From NCBI RefSeq assembly GCF_003352045.1, contig NZ_CP025815.1, positions 4,259,691 to 4,323,690 of the forward strand: 64,000 nucleotides of DNA, written 5' to 3'. How positions within the stretch are numbered: the first letter of the stretch is position 1; the number at the start of each line of letters is the position of its first letter. The position numbers were made by a program, and so were the translations under genes. The notes below the pieces were generated by a model. That model saw only the letters and a program-made list of their open reading frames with translations. It was not told where the DNA came from and searched no databases. Positions 8,684 through 17,097 of this stretch are shown here, one piece after another. The DNA is from Sulfitobacter sp. JL08 (GTDB lineage Bacteria; Pseudomonadota; Alphaproteobacteria; Rhodobacterales; Rhodobacteraceae).

Positions 8684-9379
8684 ATGACGATGCTTAAAAA
8701 CCAGGCACAGACGCAGATGGCGACGGGCGCAAACCTGCCTGCGCACGAAGTGGTGTACCGGCAATTGCGCCGCCGAATTTTGTTCGGTGATATCGCGCCC
8801 GGTCAGGCGGTCACGATACAGGGCCTGGTCGAAACGCTGGGTGCCGGCATGACTCCGGTGCGCGAAGCCATTCGGCGCCTGACATCGGATGGCGCGCTTG
8901 AGTTTTTGGGCAATCGCCGTGTCTGCGTCCCTAAATTGACCCCCGACAGTATAGAAGAGATTGCTTTTATGAGGAAATCTCTTGAACCGGAACTGACGCG
9001 CCGCGCCGTTTGCCGGGTTGATGAAGCGCAGGTCGAGGTGTTGATGAAGATCGATAACGGGTTGGATCTGGCCATTTCGAACGGCGATGTAAACGGATAT
9101 CTGGAGCATAATTACCGGTTCCACACGACGCTTTATGCCATGGCGGATGCGCCGGTTATGGCGGCGGTGGCTGACCGGCTTTGGCTGCGGTTCGGTCCTT
9201 CGCTTCGTGTTGTGTGCGGCCGATTCGGAACGCAGAATCTGCCGGACAAACATCACGAACTGCTGGATGCGCTGCGCGCCCGGGATTCCGAACGCGCCGC
9301 GCAGGCCATGAGCGATGATGTTGAGCAGGGAATGAGCCAGATCGGCGACGTTCTAGAGGCCGTTGCCCTCCGAAGCTGA
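8684..9379 (+). CDS. GntR-family transcriptional regulator, FCD (FadR/VanR) subfamily
   Basis: A 231-residue regulator. The N-terminal winged helix (residues about 20-85) contains VVYRQLRRRILFGDIAPGQ and the recognition helix region TPVREAIRRLTSDGALEF. The C-terminal all-helical FCD ligand domain contains FHTTLYAMAD and a late KHHELLDALRARD helix. It is divergent from the transporter operon and followed on the same strand by the aminotransferase gene, so it very probably controls this polyamine module. A longer frame begins at 8624, but the first 20 residues there are unlike the family and overlap the promoter region; the ATG at 8684 or the one at 8690 is preferred. Confidence 0.85.
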   Translation: MTMLKNQAQTQMATGANLPAHEVVYRQLRRRILFGDIAPGQAVTIQGLVETLGAGMTPVREAIRRLTSDGALEFLGNRRVCVPKLTPDSIEEIAFMRKSLEPELTRRAVCRVDEAQVEVLMKIDNGLDLAISNGDVNGYLEHNYRFHTTLYAMADAPVMAAVADRLWLRFGPSLRVVCGRFGTQNLPDKHHELLDALRARDSERAAQAMSDDVEQGMSQIGDVLEAVALRS

Positions 9380-9384
9380 TTCGA

Positions 9385-9412
9385 TTGACACTTATTAATT
9401 TGATCATATTCT
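9385..9412 (+). promoter_or_regulatory. Promoter and candidate operator of the aminotransferase gene
   Basis: A perfect TTGACA (9385-9390) and TATTCT (9407-9412) are separated by 16 nt. The spacer ends in TTGATCA (9400-9406), directly abutting the -10. This matches the palindrome next to the -10 of the divergent transporter operon. A repressor bound there would block polymerase. The coding start is about 60 nt downstream. Confidence 0.55.
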
Positions 9413-9470
9413 GGCTGTCAGCTAGAGTAACTGACAACGCGATGCCCCCGAATCTAGAAAGGCTTTTCCC

Positions 9471-10868
9471 ATGCCCGTAATTTCGAATCACATGCCAACT
9501 GCAGAACTTCAGGCGCTGGATGCTGCCCACCATATGCATCCCTTCACGACGCAGGACGAACTTGCAGAAAAGGGCGCGCGCGTCATTACCCGGGCCAACG
9601 GTGTCTGGTTGACGGATAGTGAAGGTAACGAAATTCTAGACGGAATGGCGGGTCTTTGGTGTGTCAACGTCGGATACGGCCGGACGGAAATGGCTGACGT
9701 GGCGGCGCGGCAAATGCGTGAACTGCCCTATTACAACACGTTTTTTCAAACCACGCACGTGCCGGCAATCGCACTGTCGCAAAAGCTGGCCGAACTGGCG
9801 CCGGAACATCTGAACCATGTGTTCTATGCCGGTTCGGGATCTGAAGCGAACGACACCAACATTCGCATGGTGCGCACCTATTGGGCGCAAAAGGGTCATC
9901 CCGACAAGAAGGTGATCATCAGCCGCCACAATGCCTATCACGGCTCAACGCTGGGGGGCGCAAGCCTTGGCGGCATGTCAGGCATGCATGCCCAGGGCGG
10001 TCTTCCGATTCCCGATGTGCACCATATCGGACAACCCAACTGGTGGGCCGAAGGCGGCGACATGAGCCCCGAAGAATTCGGTCTGGCCCGTGCCCGCGAA
10101 TTGGAACAGGCCATTCATGAACTGGGTGAACACCGTGTCGCGGCGTTTATCGCTGAACCTATCCAGGGTGCTGGTGGCGTGATTATTCCTCCGTCAACCT
10201 ATTGGCCGGAAATCCAGCGCATATGCGATGCCCATGATATCCTGCTGATCGCCGACGAGGTGATTTGCGGTTTTGGCCGGACCGGTAACTGGTTCGGTAG
10301 CCAGACCCTGAACATTCGTCCGGACATCATGACAATCGCCAAGGGCCTGAGTTCGGGGTATCAGCCGATTGGCGGCTCGATCGTCAGCGATGACATCGCC
10401 GAAGTGATCGGGGCGTGCGAATTCAATCATGGATACACCTATTCCAGCCATCCGGTCACAGCAGCGGTCGCGCTCGAGAATTTGCGTATTCTTGAAGAAG
10501 AAAAAATTCTTGAGCATGTGCGCAACGTTGCCGGCCCGCATCTTGAAACGAAATGGAAAGCGTTGCTGGATCATCCGCTGGTCGGCGAAGCGAACATCGT
10601 CGGCATGATGGGATCAATCGCACTGACCCCACACAAGGAAAGCCGCGCCGGGTTTGCATCCGAAGCAGGTACAATCGGATATATCTGCCGCGAGCGCTGC
10701 TTTGCCAACAATCTGGTGATGCGCCATGTCGGCGACCGCATGATCATTTCGCCCCCACTGGTCATGACACCGGACGAGATTGATACGCTGGTCGCACGTG
10801 CGACGGTTGCGCTGGATGAATGTTACAGCCGGATCAAAGCGGACGGCCTGCTAAAAGCTGCGTCCTAA
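9471..10868 (+). CDS. Class III aminotransferase, putrescine/omega-amino acid:pyruvate type (SpuC-like)
   Basis: A PLP-dependent enzyme of 465 residues that transfers a terminal amino group, most likely from putrescine or a similar omega-amine, to pyruvate. Visible landmarks are the phosphate-binding GSGSEANDTNIRM segment, the YHGSTLGGASLGG loop, ADEVICGFGRTG carrying the cofactor-nitrogen aspartate, and the Schiff-base lysine in TIAKGLSSGYQPIG at residue 291. Its own promoter carries the motif shared with the transporter operon. Taurine- and beta-alanine-pyruvate transaminases are close relatives; the choice of putrescine rests on the neighbours. Its stop codon overlaps the convergent transglycosylase stop inside a hairpin. 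Confidence 0.85.
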   Translation: MPVISNHMPTAELQALDAAHHMHPFTTQDELAEKGARVITRANGVWLTDSEGNEILDGMAGLWCVNVGYGRTEMADVAARQMRELPYYNTFFQTTHVPAIALSQKLAELAPEHLNHVFYAGSGSEANDTNIRMVRTYWAQKGHPDKKVIISRHNAYHGSTLGGASLGGMSGMHAQGGLPIPDVHHIGQPNWWAEGGDMSPEEFGLARARELEQAIHELGEHRVAAFIAEPIQGAGGVIIPPSTYWPEIQRICDAHDILLIADEVICGFGRTGNWFGSQTLNIRPDIMTIAKGLSSGYQPIGGSIVSDDIAEVIGACEFNHGYTYSSHPVTAAVALENLRILEEEKILEHVRNVAGPHLETKWKALLDHPLVGEANIVGMMGSIALTPHKESRAGFASEAGTIGYICRERCFANNLVMRHVGDRMIISPPLVMTPDEIDTLVARATVALDECYSRIKADGLLKAAS

Positions 10869-10878
10869 CGCAGCTTTT
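10853..10878. terminator. Bidirectional terminator hairpin holding two stop codons in its loop
   Basis: A perfect 10-bp stem (AAAAGCTGCG / CGCAGCTTTT) encloses the 6-nt loop TCCTAA. The loop contains the TAA of the aminotransferase gene and, on the other strand, the TAG of the transglycosylase gene. Each strand reads a GC-rich stem followed by TTTT, so it can serve both convergent genes. Confidence 0.75.
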
Positions 10879-12163
10879 CAAGCAGGGCCAAAGACGCATA
10901 GCCGTCCGGATCCATTCCAACACTGCGTTGGAAGCTTCGGACGGCATCAATTGTTTTCGGCCCGATTTTTCCGTCGATACCTTTGGTATCAAAGCCTTTG
11001 CCGGTAAGGCGCTGTTGCATTTCCTTGCGCTCATCATAGGTCAGCGCGCGGTCGCCTCTGGGCCAGTCTGACTGAATTGCAGGGCCGCCTTTGATGCGAT
11101 CGCTTAGGTGGCCAACGCCGATCACATAGGCATCTGCGGTGTTATAGCGTTCGATAACGCTGAAATTCTTGAAGATCATGAAGGCCGCACCTTGCCCGCC
11201 CGCAGGCAACAGGATGGAGGCCTGCCCATAGTCGGGAACCGCCGTCCCGGCCATGCTGACAACGCCAAGCCGGGCCCAAGCCGACGGGGATTTCAATAAT
11301 TCGCGGTTCGCCAGCGCATAATCAAACCCGCGCGGCAGTTTTACTTCGACCCCCCAGGGCTGGCCTTTTACCCAACCGAATCTTGCCAGATACGCTGCCG
11401 TGGATGCCAGCGCATCACTGGGGTCTTCTGACCAGATATCGCGTTTGCCGTCACCGGTAAAATCAACCGCATAAGACAGATAGGATGTTGGGATGAACTG
11501 CGTGTGCCCCATGGCGCCAGCCCAACTGCCGGTCATCTGCCTTGGGTCGGTATCTCCACTTTGCAATATTTTCAGGGCCGCGATCAGTTGTTCTTCGAAA
11601 AACGCACCGCGCCGACCGTCATAGGCAAGTGTTGCAAGCGACCGGATGATGTCATTCTCTCCGCGAAAGTGACCATAGGCGCTTTCAAGGCCCCAGACCG
11701 CTACAACGATCTCCTTGTCGACACCGAATTTGGCCTCGATCTGTTCAAGAATCTTTCGGTTGTCGCGCAGCGCGCTTTTTCCATTGGCGATGCGGGTTTC
11801 AGACGCAGCACTGTCCAGATAATCCCAGATCGTCTTGGTGAATTCCGATTGGTTTCGGTCGCGCTGGATCACCGCGCCATCATAGCGCACGCCGTCAAAT
11901 GCACGGTTCAGAACATCACTTTGAATGCCCTGGCTGACTGCTCTTGATCTGAATGCCGCGACCCAGTTTTGAAACCCGGCCTCGGATCCACTCTCGCCCA
12001 ACCCTTGATCGGGCGCCTTTTCAGACGCCAAACTGACCATTTTCGCGGCTGTTCTGGTATCAGGTCTGCTTTCGGGGCGAATTGACTGTTCTACCGCCGA
12101 AGCGTGAACTGATTGCACTGCCAACGCCGACAGAACCGCGATTCCACATATCGTCCAACGCAT
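10865..12163 (-). CDS. Lytic murein transglycosylase, MltB type, with C-terminal peptidoglycan-binding domain
   Basis: Cleaves the glycan strands of peptidoglycan to form 1,6-anhydromuramyl ends during wall remodelling. The protein is 432 residues from the start chosen here, which begins a clear Sec signal peptide (MRWTICGIAVLSALAVQSVHA); a longer frame only adds ten residues ahead of it. The SLT_2/MltB domain spans about 65-360. The catalytic glutamate is expected in VWGLESAYGHFRG, and MTGSWAGAMGHTQFIPTSYLSYAVD is the family signature. The last 60 residues form a PG_binding_1 domain (MQQRLTGKGFDTKGIDGKIG). No lipobox is seen, so it is probably a soluble periplasmic form. Confidence 0.9.
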   Translation of the reverse strand: MRWTICGIAVLSALAVQSVHASAVEQSIRPESRPDTRTAAKMVSLASEKAPDQGLGESGSEAGFQNWVAAFRSRAVSQGIQSDVLNRAFDGVRYDGAVIQRDRNQSEFTKTIWDYLDSAASETRIANGKSALRDNRKILEQIEAKFGVDKEIVVAVWGLESAYGHFRGENDIIRSLATLAYDGRRGAFFEEQLIAALKILQSGDTDPRQMTGSWAGAMGHTQFIPTSYLSYAVDFTGDGKRDIWSEDPSDALASTAAYLARFGWVKGQPWGVEVKLPRGFDYALANRELLKSPSAWARLGVVSMAGTAVPDYGQASILLPAGGQGAAFMIFKNFSVIERYNTADAYVIGVGHLSDRIKGGPAIQSDWPRGDRALTYDERKEMQQRLTGKGFDTKGIDGKIGPKTIDAVRSFQRSVGMDPDGYASLALLEKLR

Positions 12164-12355
12164 TTTTGCACCGTTTTTTTCTGCTCGGCCCAATGCTAGC
12201 GCGCCTTACTGAATCGCGAAAGGCGCAATTATGATCAAGCGCGGTCCTTTGCCGAAGCCGGAATTTGATATGCAGGTGGTGATCATTTACACTTGTCAAA
12301 AGGGATTTCATTCGGTTCCTTTTGCCGTTCATGTGCAACAGTGGTGGCGCGTCCC

Positions 12356-12754
12356 GTGACCCAACCGTTTTCAACAGACGCAGTTGCAGCAGCATTTCAA
12401 TCCATGCCCGAAAGCGCCGTGGCCGGTCTGATGGAATTGCGCGCTTTGATCTTCAAGACGGCTGCACGCCTGCCCGAAGTCGGCCCGATAGAAGAAACGC
12501 TGAAATGGGGCCAGCCCGCCTATCTGACGCCGGTTACAAAATCAGGCTCTACCCTGCGTCTTGGTGTGCCAAAGTCGGCCAGCTTTGCACTATTCGCGCA
12601 TTGCCAGACCGATATCATTTCGGGGTTCGCGGCAACGTTTCCCGGGCTTGACCGGATTGTTGGCAATCGCGCGGTGCTTTTTGACGCTGTTCACCAGATT
12701 GATCCTGCCCGGCACGGGCTGTTGATCCGGCACGCGCTGACCTACCACCTTTAG
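12356..12754 (+). CDS. DUF1801 domain-containing protein
   Basis: A 132-residue cytoplasmic protein of the DUF1801 (YdhG-like) fold, function not established. The typical features are the early helix LMELRALIFKTA, then EETLKWGQPAYLT, which is the family hallmark, and the strand LRLGVPKSASFALFAHCQTD. I take the GTG start; a longer frame reaches back to a TTG, but the added 21 residues do not resemble the family. Its stop codon overlaps that of the convergent RNase R gene by 4 nt. Confidence 0.75.
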   Translation: MTQPFSTDAVAAAFQSMPESAVAGLMELRALIFKTAARLPEVGPIEETLKWGQPAYLTPVTKSGSTLRLGVPKSASFALFAHCQTDIISGFAATFPGLDRIVGNRAVLFDAVHQIDPARHGLLIRHALTYHL

Positions 12755-15003
12755 CGGCGCGACCGCGTCAGCTTGCGCTTTGTCTTGTCGCTTTTGCGTT
12801 TGGCCTTGCTGATCTTGCGGCGGGGTGAACGACCTGCGGGGGAAACCCCTTTCGGCAGTGCTTTTCCATCAAGCGTCAGCAGTTCCAGACCGATTCCACC
12901 GGTCACAGGGGCGGCTTCGGTCAGGCGTACAGTGGCGCGTTGCCCTATGCTGATCGTCAATCCGGTATCCGACCCCATCAATGTGCCGTTCTTGGCATCG
13001 AAATGAAAAAACTCGCGCCCCAAGGAACGGATCGGCACAAGCCCGTCAGCACCTGTTTCATCCAGTTTCACAAAAGCGCCGAACCGCGCAATCCCGCTGA
13101 TGCGTCCGGTAAATTCGTTACCCACGCGCTCAGACAGATAGGATGCAAGATAGCGATCATTGGTATCCCGCTCCGCCATCATCGACCGGCGTTCGGTATC
13201 CGAAATATGTGCAGCGGTGGCATCCAGTCGTTCAATGTCATCCGGTGTCAGGCCATCATCACCCCACTTGTGCGCACTGATCAAAGCGCGATGCACAATC
13301 AGGTCGGCATAGCGCCGGATGGGTGACGTAAAATGTGCGTAATGTTGCAATGCCAGACCAAAATGGCCGAAATTTGCAGGGCTGTAATAGGCCTGCGCCA
13401 TCGAACGCAGGGTCGAAAGATTGATCAGTTCGGCTTCTTCTGTTCCCGCAGCATCATTCAGCAGCCGGTTCAGGTGGCTGGTTTTCAGGACCTGACCCTT
13501 GGCCAGATTGAAACCTGCCGCTTGCGCCGTATCGCGCAGGCTTTCAAGTTTTTCGGGTGTCGGTTCTTCGTGTACCCTGAACAGCAGCGGCGATTTTTTT
13601 GCGATCAGGGTTTCTGCTGCGGCGACATTGGCCAGCACCATGAATTCTTCGATCAGTTTGTGCGCATCAAGACGTGCGCGGAATTGAACTGACTTGACGG
13701 TGCCGTCCTCGCCCAGCTCAACTTTGCGTTCCGGCAGTTCAAGATCCAGTGGTTGGCGCAGTTTCCGGGCATTGTCCAACGCGTGGTAGGCGGCAAATAG
13801 CGGTTTCAGAACCGTATCAAGCAATGGCGCGGTTTTTTCGTTCGGGGTTCCGTCAATGGCGTTCTGGACTTCCTGATAATTCAGCGACGCGGGCGACCGC
13901 ATCAATCCCCGCACGAAACGATGGCTCAGTTTGCGCCCGTGTGCATCCAGAACCATCCGAACGGCCACGCAAGGGCGCGGGACACCTTCGTGCAGCGAAC
14001 ACAAATCGCCCGACAAACGGTCTGGCAGCATCGGAACAACGCGGTCCGGAAAATAGCTGGAATTGCCGCGCTTTCGCGCCTCGCGGTCCAGCGCCGATCC
14101 TGATGTGACATAGGCGGCAACATCTGCAATCGCCACCCAGACAATATAACCACCCGGGTTCTTGGGGTCGTCATCAGCCTGCGCAAAACAAGCATCGTCA
14201 TGATCGCGCGCGTCGGATGGATCAATGGTGATCAGCGGCAAATCCCGCAAGTCCTGTCGCCCGTTCAAACCTTGCGGTTTGGCAGCATCCGCTTCGGCAA
14301 TCACTTCGTCCGGAAAATCATCGGGGATTCCGTGCTGATGGATTGCAATCAGCGACACTGCGCGCGGCGCGGAAGGATCGCCCAACCGTTCGACAATGCG
14401 GGCGCGCGGCAGCCCCAACCTGTCCTTGGGGCCCGATTGTTCAGCTTCGACCAGTTCACCGTCCTTGGCGCCGTTGGTCGCGCCGTCAGGGACAACCCAT
14501 TCGCTTTCGCGGCCTTTATCGATGGGCAGGATCCGCCCGCCTTCCGCTTTCTTGCGAAACACGCCCAGTATTCTTTTGGGGTTGCTTCCGATCCGGCGGA
14601 TCAAACGGGCTTCGTAATTGTGGTCTTCTTCCTGCACGTGGGTCAGACGGGCCAGAATGCGATCACCTTCGCCCAGCGCCGGATCGGATGCCCGCAACAC
14701 CATCAATACGATGGGTTCGACGCCCTCACCGTGCCATTCCAGAGGGCGTGCAAACAAATCTCCGTCAGCATCAGGGGCAAGAACCTGCAAAACACTTACC
14801 GGGGGCAGACGATCAGGATCGCGATAGGTCTTTTTTCTTTTTTCCAGATGCCCTTCGGCTTCCAGTTCTTTCAGCACCCGTTTCAGATCAATTCGGGCAG
14901 CGCCCTTGATCCCGAATGCCTTGGCGATATCGCGCTTGGCGGTCAGGGTCGGATTGTTGGAAATCCATTCCAGAATCTCGGGTTTTGTGGGGATACGAGC
15001 CAT
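12751..15003 (-). CDS. rnr: Ribonuclease R
   Basis: A processive 3'-5' exoribonuclease that degrades structured RNA, mRNA decay intermediates and defective rRNA. The 750-residue protein has an N-terminal winged-helix region, cold-shock-like RNA-binding domains (to about 235), and the RNB catalytic domain starting at LPLITIDPSDARDHDDACF, whose acidic cluster binds the catalytic metals. Downstream are SLNYQEVQNAIDG and ALQHYAHFTSPIRRYADLIVH, both diagnostic of RNase II/R. The C-terminal S1 domain is at GRISGIARFGAFVKLDETGA. It ends in a Lys/Arg-rich tail, typical of RNase R rather than RNase II. The DUF2064 gene lies 12 nt upstream and is probably co-transcribed. Confidence 0.95.
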   Translation of the reverse strand: MARIPTKPEILEWISNNPTLTAKRDIAKAFGIKGAARIDLKRVLKELEAEGHLEKRKKTYRDPDRLPPVSVLQVLAPDADGDLFARPLEWHGEGVEPIVLMVLRASDPALGEGDRILARLTHVQEEDHNYEARLIRRIGSNPKRILGVFRKKAEGGRILPIDKGRESEWVVPDGATNGAKDGELVEAEQSGPKDRLGLPRARIVERLGDPSAPRAVSLIAIHQHGIPDDFPDEVIAEADAAKPQGLNGRQDLRDLPLITIDPSDARDHDDACFAQADDDPKNPGGYIVWVAIADVAAYVTSGSALDREARKRGNSSYFPDRVVPMLPDRLSGDLCSLHEGVPRPCVAVRMVLDAHGRKLSHRFVRGLMRSPASLNYQEVQNAIDGTPNEKTAPLLDTVLKPLFAAYHALDNARKLRQPLDLELPERKVELGEDGTVKSVQFRARLDAHKLIEEFMVLANVAAAETLIAKKSPLLFRVHEEPTPEKLESLRDTAQAAGFNLAKGQVLKTSHLNRLLNDAAGTEEAELINLSTLRSMAQAYYSPANFGHFGLALQHYAHFTSPIRRYADLIVHRALISAHKWGDDGLTPDDIERLDATAAHISDTERRSMMAERDTNDRYLASYLSERVGNEFTGRISGIARFGAFVKLDETGADGLVPIRSLGREFFHFDAKNGTLMGSDTGLTISIGQRATVRLTEAAPVTGGIGLELLTLDGKALPKGVSPAGRSPRRKISKAKRKSDKTKRKLTRSRR

Positions 15004-15015
15004 GCTGCTTGCGTA

Positions 15016-15621
15016 TCACGGCCTAATCGCGCCGTCATGCGCAAAACACGCCAGATCGGCCATTGTGTCGACGTCCCGCAAGACATCTATTTTGCTAACG
15101 CGCGCATCTTTCAATCCTGTCAGGCTGTCAGACAAGGCGTGTTCAGTGGACCAGCGCACATTGGCAAACAAGGCTGGCGGAACAGGGGCGGGCCGTTTCA
15201 GACCAACAAGCCAGAACCCGCCATCAGTGGCCGGCCCAAAGACAGCATCGTGATTGCCAAGCGCGCGAAATGCGGCATTGATATGCTGGCGCCGAATGCC
15301 GGGAATGTCGGCACCGATAATGCAAACGGGGCCTTTTTGCGCGCTGCGAAATATGTGACGCATCCGGTCGCCCAAATCGCCCGCGCCCTGCGCCAGACGC
15401 GGCAGGTGCGCCGGCCAGACCCGGCTGGCCAATCCAGCCCTATCAGGTGTGACCGCTAAAACGATATCCCATCTTGGGTCCGCAACCGACCGCAACAAGA
15501 ACGCAACCTGATGGCGAAACCACCATGCGGCCCTTGTCATCCCTATCTCGTGCCCCAGCCGCGTTTTCACGCGCCCCGGGCGCGGTTCCTTGACCATGAC
15601 AACCAGAGTTTTTCGCCGCAT
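15016..15621 (-). CDS. DUF2064 / TIGR04282-type nucleotidyl- or glycosyltransferase-like protein
   Basis: A 201-residue protein of the GT-A fold, DUF2064 family (TIGR04282). Visible landmarks are VKEPRPGRVKTRLG near the N-terminus (nucleotide-binding loop), GDLGDRMRHIF, IGADIPGI with the metal-binding aspartate region, and FGPATDGGFWLVGL. The family includes proteins linked to arsenosugar synthesis and others linked to mobile sugar nucleotides; none of those partners is here, so the substrate is unknown. It lies just upstream of rnr on the same strand. Confidence 0.8.
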   Translation of the reverse strand: MRRKTLVVMVKEPRPGRVKTRLGHEIGMTRAAWWFRHQVAFLLRSVADPRWDIVLAVTPDRAGLASRVWPAHLPRLAQGAGDLGDRMRHIFRSAQKGPVCIIGADIPGIRRQHINAAFRALGNHDAVFGPATDGGFWLVGLKRPAPVPPALFANVRWSTEHALSDSLTGLKDARVSKIDVLRDVDTMADLACFAHDGAIRP

Positions 15622-15670
15622 TGCTTACTGTCCAGATGCCGAACGACAGCGCGTTTGAAAGGCGCGTGCT

Positions 15671-16816
15671 TTAGCCAAAATAATCCTTCAAAATCCGGGT
15701 GTAGATCGATTTCAGCTGATGGATTTGCGCCACCTCGGCCCGTTCATCGACCTGGTGCATGGTTTTTCCGACAAGGCCAAATTCAACAACAGGACAGTGA
15801 TCCTTGACAAACCGGGCGTCCGACGTGCCGCCGGTGGTGGACAAGACCGGCGTGATACCTGTTTCCGACGCGACTGCCCCGGAAACGAGGTCCGACAATT
15901 CGCCCGGCGGCGTAATAAAGCTTTCGCCCGAAACCTTGACCATCGTGTCGATCGTCACGCCGAATTCCTGCGCAACCTTTTCGGCTTCCTGCAACAACCA
16001 GTCGGTTATGCCTTGTCCTGTATGGCTATCATTAAAGCGCACGTTGACGGTTGATCGTGTCGACGCGGGAATAACGTTCGTTGCCGGGTTTCCGGTGTCG
16101 ATTGTGACTACGGCCAGCGTGGACGGGTCGAAATGCTGTGTTCCGGTGTCCAGCGTGTGGCTTGACAGGCGATCCATCAGCCTGGCCATAGCCGGCAATG
16201 GATTGTTGGCGCGATGGGGATATGCCGAATGGCCCTGTTCACCGGTCACGGTGAAAAATGCCGTCAGGGAACCGCGGCGTCCGATCTTGATCATTTCGCC
16301 CAATACATCCGGACAGGTCGGTTCGCCGACCAGACACACCGTCATCTGTTCTGCGGATGATTTCATGTAGTCCAGCAAGGCAGTCGTGCCGTCGATGGCC
16401 GCGCCTTCCTCGTCGCCGGTTATGGTCAGAATGATCGCGCCGTCCGGCGGTGTGTTTCGAACGAAATCCATCGCCGCCGCTGCAAAGGCCGCGACGCCTG
16501 ATTTCATATCTGTCGCGCCCCTGCCATACATGAACCCGTCTTTGATCTCACCGCCAAAAGGCGCCATCGACCAGGCGGCCTCATCACCCAGTGGAACGAC
16601 ATCGGTGTGGCCGTTGAAGCCAAAAGTGCGGGCATGACCACGTGGACCCCAGCGGGCAAACAGGTTGCTGACGTCACCGCGATCTGCGCGCGTGCATTCG
16701 AAACCGGCCTCGCTCAGAACGCTTTCAAGCAACACCAGCGCGCCACCTTCAACGGGTGTTACAGATGGGCACCGGATCAGTTTTGCGGTCAGGTCGGCAG
16801 CGTCTGTATCTGTCAT
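15671..16816 (-). CDS. dapE: Succinyl-diaminopimelate desuccinylase
   Basis: Hydrolyses N-succinyl-LL-2,6-diaminopimelate to LL-diaminopimelate and succinate in the lysine and peptidoglycan precursor pathway. The 381-residue M20 metallopeptidase shows [12 protein letters not shown] (zinc ligands), [15 protein letters not shown] (bridging aspartate), [12 protein letters not shown] (catalytic and metal glutamates) and the dimerisation domain about 180-290. C-terminal [22 protein letters not shown] matches DapE specifically. The start chosen follows an AGGATAT ribosome-binding site; the longer frame adds 26 residues unlike the family. The dapD gene is 4.5 kb away. Confidence 0.95.
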   Translation of the reverse strand: MTDTDAADLTAKLIRCPSVTPVEGGALVLLESVLSEAGFECTRADRGDVSNLFARWGPRGHARTFGFNGHTDVVPLGDEAAWSMAPFGGEIKDGFMYGRGATDMKSGVAAFAAAAMDFVRNTPPDGAIILTITGDEEGAAIDGTTALLDYMKSSAEQMTVCLVGEPTCPDVLGEMIKIGRRGSLTAFFTVTGEQGHSAYPHRANNPLPAMARLMDRLSSHTLDTGTQHFDPSTLAVVTIDTGNPATNVIPASTRSTVNVRFNDSHTGQGITDWLLQEAEKVAQEFGVTIDTMVKVSGESFITPPGELSDLVSGAVASETGITPVLSTTGGTSDARFVKDHCPVVEFGLVGKTMHQVDERAEVAQIHQLKSIYTRILKDYFG

Positions 16817-17097
16817 GGATATCCTCTTTCTTCCAACGCCGTGGGTAAATCCGTAACGCGCATGATGCAATTGTGGCCAAAATGGCGCGTGCAATCACAC
16901 CTGATGGTCAACAAGCCCTTAACAGAGCGGGAATCTTCGTGCTAGGATTCTGGCAATAATATGACCCGAGGCAGGGCAATCAGCAGTTAGGCCGAAACAA
17001 GCCGTTGAAAACACAGTTGTTTTCTATTCGAAACCACGGGGAAGAAACCCTGTGCTGATGCGTGTGCTGTCTCTTGTTGGTTCGAGTAGGGGCAGAC

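Noticed and set aside
8537..9256. 239-residue open frame on the minus strand, adjoining the binding-protein gene
   Set aside because: Antisense of the GntR gene, and it would read through the promoter with the perfect TATAAT; its product is His/Arg/Gln-rich without a domain.
14200..15459. 419-residue open frame on the plus strand
   Set aside because: Antisense to rnr and the DUF2064 gene; no family features.
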